Assembly (NCBI GenBank): GCA_009746045.1
Contig: RPFO01001745.1
Location: 1 to 52,500 of the forward strand
Length of the DNA stretch: 52,500 bases
Direction: 5' to 3'
Origin: Mesostigma viride
Lineage: Eukaryota; Streptophyta; Mesostigmatophyceae; Mesostigmatales; Mesostigmataceae
The notes beneath the pieces are model-generated. The model had not been told where the DNA came from and ran no database searches. It worked only from the letters and a program-made list of their open reading frames with translations. Positions 51,606 to 52,500 of the stretch are shown here, one piece after another (the first letter of the stretch is position 1; each line of letters opens with the position of its first letter). The translations under genes and the position numbers were made by a program.

Positions 51606-52500
51606 AGTTAGGTTAATATTGTGCGGAAACCTTTTTGCCACTTGGGCTTCTCAGGTTCCGCACAATATTACCGGCGATAACCACTCGCCGGACACTCAAG
51701 TTCACACCGGTGTGAACTTGAGTGTCCGGCGAGTGGTTATCGCCGGTAATATTGTGCGGAACCTGAGAAGCCCAAGTGGCAAAAAGGTTTCCGCACAATA
51801 TTAATCTAACTAAAACCTAGCCTCTTGGGGCGAGGACGAATCACTAGGCTCGGAACACCCGTATGCATGAATATGATCGAATATAAGCATCTCGTTGGTG
51901 CAAATATCGATATGAATATGATCGAATATGAGCATCTCCTTGGTGCGCATATGATTAGAGCCGGGTGCCAAATCGGAACGAATTATTCCCCCAAATAATC
52001 CGCTTCCGAGTGGATTCGAACCTGCGCCCCGCAAGGATCCAGGTCTTAGTTAGGTTAATATTGTGCGGAAACCTTTTTGCCACTTGGGCTTCTCAGGTTC
52101 CGCACAATATTACCGGCGATAACCACTCGCCGGACACTCAAGTTCACACCGGGTTAGGTTAATATTGTGCGGAAACCTTTTTGCCACTTGGGCTTCTCAG
52201 GTTCCGCACAATATTACCGGCGATAACCACTCGCCGGACACTCAAGTTCACACCGGTGTGAACTTGAGTGTCCGGCGAGTGGTTATCGCCGGTAATATTG
52301 TGCGGAACCTGAGAAGCCCAAGTGGCAAAAAGGTTTCCGCACAATATTAACCTAACTAAACCTAGCCTCTTGGGGCGAGGACGAATCACTAGGCTCGGAA
52401 CACCCGTATGCATGAATATGATCGAATATAAGCATCTCGTTGGTGCAAATATCGATATGAATATGATCGAATATGAGCATCTCCTTGGTGCGCATATGAT
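51606..52500. mobile_element. Palindromic foldback element, family B (runs off the window)
   Basis: Starts AGTTAGGTTAATATTG. It contains a 206-bp palindrome (51606-51811, centre 51708/51709, one mismatch near the ends), a spacer (51812-52047), a half palindrome (52048-52152), a second full palindrome (52153-52356, centre 52254/52255), and the start of a second spacer identical to the first from 52357. Spacer start (CTAAAACCTAGCCTC) resembles that of family A (CTAAAACCTGGCCTC). No frame of its own. Confidence 0.8.
51812..52047 (-). ncRNA. tRNA-like spacer of family B
   Basis: Minus strand carries GGTTCGAATCC (52012-52022), an exact B-box match, near the same end as in family A. The spacer also holds an internal direct repeat (GAATATGATCGAATAT, at about 51868 and 51912). 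No cloverleaf could be drawn. Confidence 0.45.

Noticed and set aside
51660-51690. Geminivirus-like origin word (CAATATTAC near a stem-loop)
   Set aside because: The word is in a stem rather than the loop, family A lacks it, and no replication-initiator gene is near.

Overview
The window is eukaryotic nuclear DNA: split genes with GT–AG introns, LTR and non-LTR retrotransposons, DNA-transposon termini, and very long simple-sequence arrays. Nothing looks bacterial. The GC-rich coding sequence, copia-type elements and one membrane-receptor fragment would suit a green alga or another GC-rich protist, but the sequence does not let me name a species.

Layout. 1-2886: decayed gag and probable leader/LTR of one copia-type element (minus strand). 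2891-7527: a split minus-strand gene for a DDE-transposase-like protein. Its coding exon is interrupted by an 883-bp palindromic element (4906-5788) with a 5-bp target duplication. 7528-10300: no convincing gene; a recent tandem duplication and GGCGCC hairpins. 10868-17762: a 28-bp minisatellite with interspersed longer units, then a 2.7-kb hexanucleotide array. 18475-23616: a split plus-strand gene of unknown function. Introns in both split genes hold tandem units built on the palindrome CCAACGGCCGTTGG. 25097-28730: a truncated minus-strand copia element, abutting a 1-kb (GTT)n array that is the expanded tail of a retroposon. 29808-38592: a pogo/Tigger-like element (TA target duplication), itself interrupted by a TTAA-flanked element that contains inverted arms, another nested repeat and several 5'-truncated LINE tails. 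39006-46958: a full-length copia element with two near-identical LTRs and a GGCGG target duplication. 46964-48900: AAC-tailed retroposon ends and a block of CGAACATGTTCG repeats. 49893-51605: two exons of a membrane receptor-like gene, cut by a second palindromic element (51606 to the window end).

Most interesting. First, the two palindromic elements (4906-5788 and 51606-52500) differ in sequence but share architecture: palindromes with the same 206-bp length, the same hairpin order, an identical TAACCAC loop on different but still paired stems, and spacers carrying a tRNA-like B box. They look like one undescribed class of structured foldback element. Second, the CCAACGGCCGTTGG arrays are confined almost entirely to the introns of the two divergent genes, which suggests these belong to one system. 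Third, the copia element places its protease between integrase and reverse transcriptase, unlike the usual order. Fourth, many reading frames break by exactly one missing base at homopolymer runs; assembly under-calling is the simplest cause, and it matters for reading every gene here.

How the genes may work together: the transposase-like gene and the unknown split gene are divergent and share intron repeats, so they may be two cargo genes of one large (about 20 kb) mobile element, but I found no terminal repeats that delimit it.
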